64,000 nucleotides of DNA, taken from positions 72,408-136,407 of the forward strand of contig JBMSQB010000003.1 in NCBI GenBank assembly GCA_049423065.1, given 5' to 3'. The notes under the pieces are model-generated. The model worked only from the letters and a program-made list of their open reading frames with translations. It was not told the DNA's origin and did no database searches. The DNA comes from SYIM01 sp041182885 (GTDB lineage Bacteria; Pseudomonadota; Gammaproteobacteria; Burkholderiales; Burkholderiaceae_E). Numbering within the stretch: position 1 is the first letter of the stretch; every line of letters begins with the position of its first letter. Shown here piece after piece: positions 63,287 through 64,000 of this stretch. Made by a program: the position numbers and the translations under genes.

Positions 63287-63871
63287 ATGAACTACACCAT
63301 CCGCGCGTGGCTGAGCTTCTCGGAAGAGCTTCTGGAAAACGAAACAGGCGAGCCCGCAGACGGTTTGCCGGTGCGCAAGCTCGCTGTGGTGTGCGTACTG
63401 AAGAACCCTTACGCAGGCCGCTTCAGCCGTGATCTGTCTTTGCTGGTGAACGACTCGCCTGCGCTGGGCGCAGAAGTGGGGCGAAGGCTCTCGGCGCTGG
63501 CGGGCGGCGACTCCATTGCAAGCTATGGGAAGGCATGCATCGTGGGTGTCGAGGGCGAGTATGAGCACGGCAATGCGCTTTTAACGAGCGCGTTTGCCGA
63601 CCCGGTCCGCGACGCCGTCGGTGGTGGCAAGGCCTGGATCTCCTCAACCGGCAAACGCGGCGGACCAGGCACCACCATCGATGTTCCACTCGCCCACAAA
63701 GACGCGCTGTATGTTCGTTCACACTATGACACCATGTCGATCACGCTGCACGATGCACCGATGTCGCGAGAGATCGCGGTGATTTTCTGTGCGGCCACCC
63801 GCGGTCGCCTGCATGCGCGGTTGGGGGGGCTTTCTGCTGGCGAGGTGCAGGGTAAGGACGGACTACGCTGA
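63287..63871 (+). CDS. AA_synth (amino acid synthesis) family protein
   Basis: 194 residues. NPYAGRFSRDLSLLVNDS, GKACIVGVEGEYEHGNALLT, RDAVGGGKAWISSTGKRGGPGTTIDVPLAHKDA (read in parts) and VRSHYDTMSITLHDAPMSREI are the conserved blocks I associate with this family (Pfam AA_synth), whose activity is unproven. The ATG at 63287 lies two bases after the enamidase stop. It closes the HyuAB-enamidase group and may process the ring-opened product. Confidence 0.75.
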   Translation: MNYTIRAWLSFSEELLENETGEPADGLPVRKLAVVCVLKNPYAGRFSRDLSLLVNDSPALGAEVGRRLSALAGGDSIASYGKACIVGVEGEYEHGNALLTSAFADPVRDAVGGGKAWISSTGKRGGPGTTIDVPLAHKDALYVRSHYDTMSITLHDAPMSREIAVIFCAATRGRLHARLGGLSAGEVQGKDGLR

Positions 63872-63879
63872 ACGCGGGT

Positions 63880-64000
63880 TCACTGCGCCTCAACTCGAGC
63901 GGCTTTGGCGACCCGTTTCCAGCCCTCCAATTCGCTTTCACATTCTCTTGAGGCCGCAGGCTTCGAATGCCAGCCGCGTAGCCGCCTTTTCCTGCTCGGT
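63880..64000 (-). CDS. C-terminal fragment of an unidentified minus-strand gene, possibly a Bug protein (partial)
   Basis: The minus strand is open from the window edge to the TGA at 63882-63880. The last residues, SELEGWKRVAKAARVEAQ, resemble Bug C-termini with their W-x-x-V-x-x-A pattern. A second minus-strand frame, stopping at 63940-63938, also looks coding close to the edge (LAFEACGLK). Which frame is real, or whether there is a frameshift between them, cannot be decided here. Convergent with the AA_synth gene. Confidence 0.3.
   Translation of the reverse strand, partial: PSRKRRLRGWHSKPAASRECESELEGWKRVAKAARVEAQ

Overview
The window is GC-rich chromosomal DNA from a betaproteobacterium, most likely order Burkholderiales. 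The evidence is a complete iscRSUA-hscBA-fdx-iscX operon, a divergent uvrB/aromatic aminotransferase pair, a recJ-prfB-lysS operon, a single LolC-type permease with LolD, 3-hydroxybutyrate dehydrogenase (polyhydroxybutyrate metabolism), a type III pantothenate kinase, and at least four Bug/TctC-type periplasmic solute-binding proteins, a family greatly expanded in this order. I see no insertion sequence, prophage, CRISPR array or rRNA. Coding is dense, and many genes overlap by 1-14 bp.

Positions 1-42,500 are mostly housekeeping. Minus strand: a truncated flavin monooxygenase and an aminotransferase (1-2136). Plus strand: uvrB, a low-molecular-weight phosphotyrosine phosphatase, a Tat-exported molybdenum hydroxylase large subunit without visible partners, then the isc operon behind a palindrome-rich control region (2531-13478). 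Minus strand: an MFS carrier, lysS, prfB with the programmed +1 frameshift, recJ and an RpfE-like protein (13594-20404). Plus strand: lolC-lolD-tatD-comEC (20398-25780). Then come 3-hydroxybutyrate dehydrogenase, an alpha/beta hydrolase with RidA, a Fur-box-linked iron-binding protein, prpE with a UMF1-type carrier, coaX, an amidase with class I fumarase, and an acetate module (37064-42426): acs, two small proteins, and a two-part sodium:solute symporter.

A tRNA-Ser(GGA) with a terminator and a hairpin-rich direct-repeat block (42555-42852) marks a change to accessory catabolism. From 42,966 on there are three unidirectional gene sets. Each contains at least one Bug binding protein and an amidohydrolase-superfamily enzyme. 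Set A (42966-49752, plus): methyltransferase, ACMSD-like amidohydrolase, Bug, MmgE/PrpD protein, Bug, PhyH dioxygenase, membrane protein. Set B (55433-50663, minus): amidohydrolase, Bug, acyl-CoA ligase, acyl-CoA dehydrogenase. Set C (55655-63871, plus): flavoprotein monooxygenase, Bug, a small Cys-motif protein, HyuA, HyuB, enamidase-like hydrolase, AA_synth-family protein. Sets B and C diverge from a short region carrying a perfect 14-bp palindrome.

Set C is the best candidate for an undescribed pathway. A ring hydroxylase, an enamidase relative and an ATP-dependent lactamase/oxoprolinase pair together suggest uptake and opening of a nitrogen heterocycle or cyclic amide. All three amidohydrolase-superfamily proteins of sets A-C have lost or altered the first HxH metal motif while keeping the later metal ligands. 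No transcription factor is encoded among these sets within the window. Functions are inferred from motifs and gene order read by eye; no database search was run.
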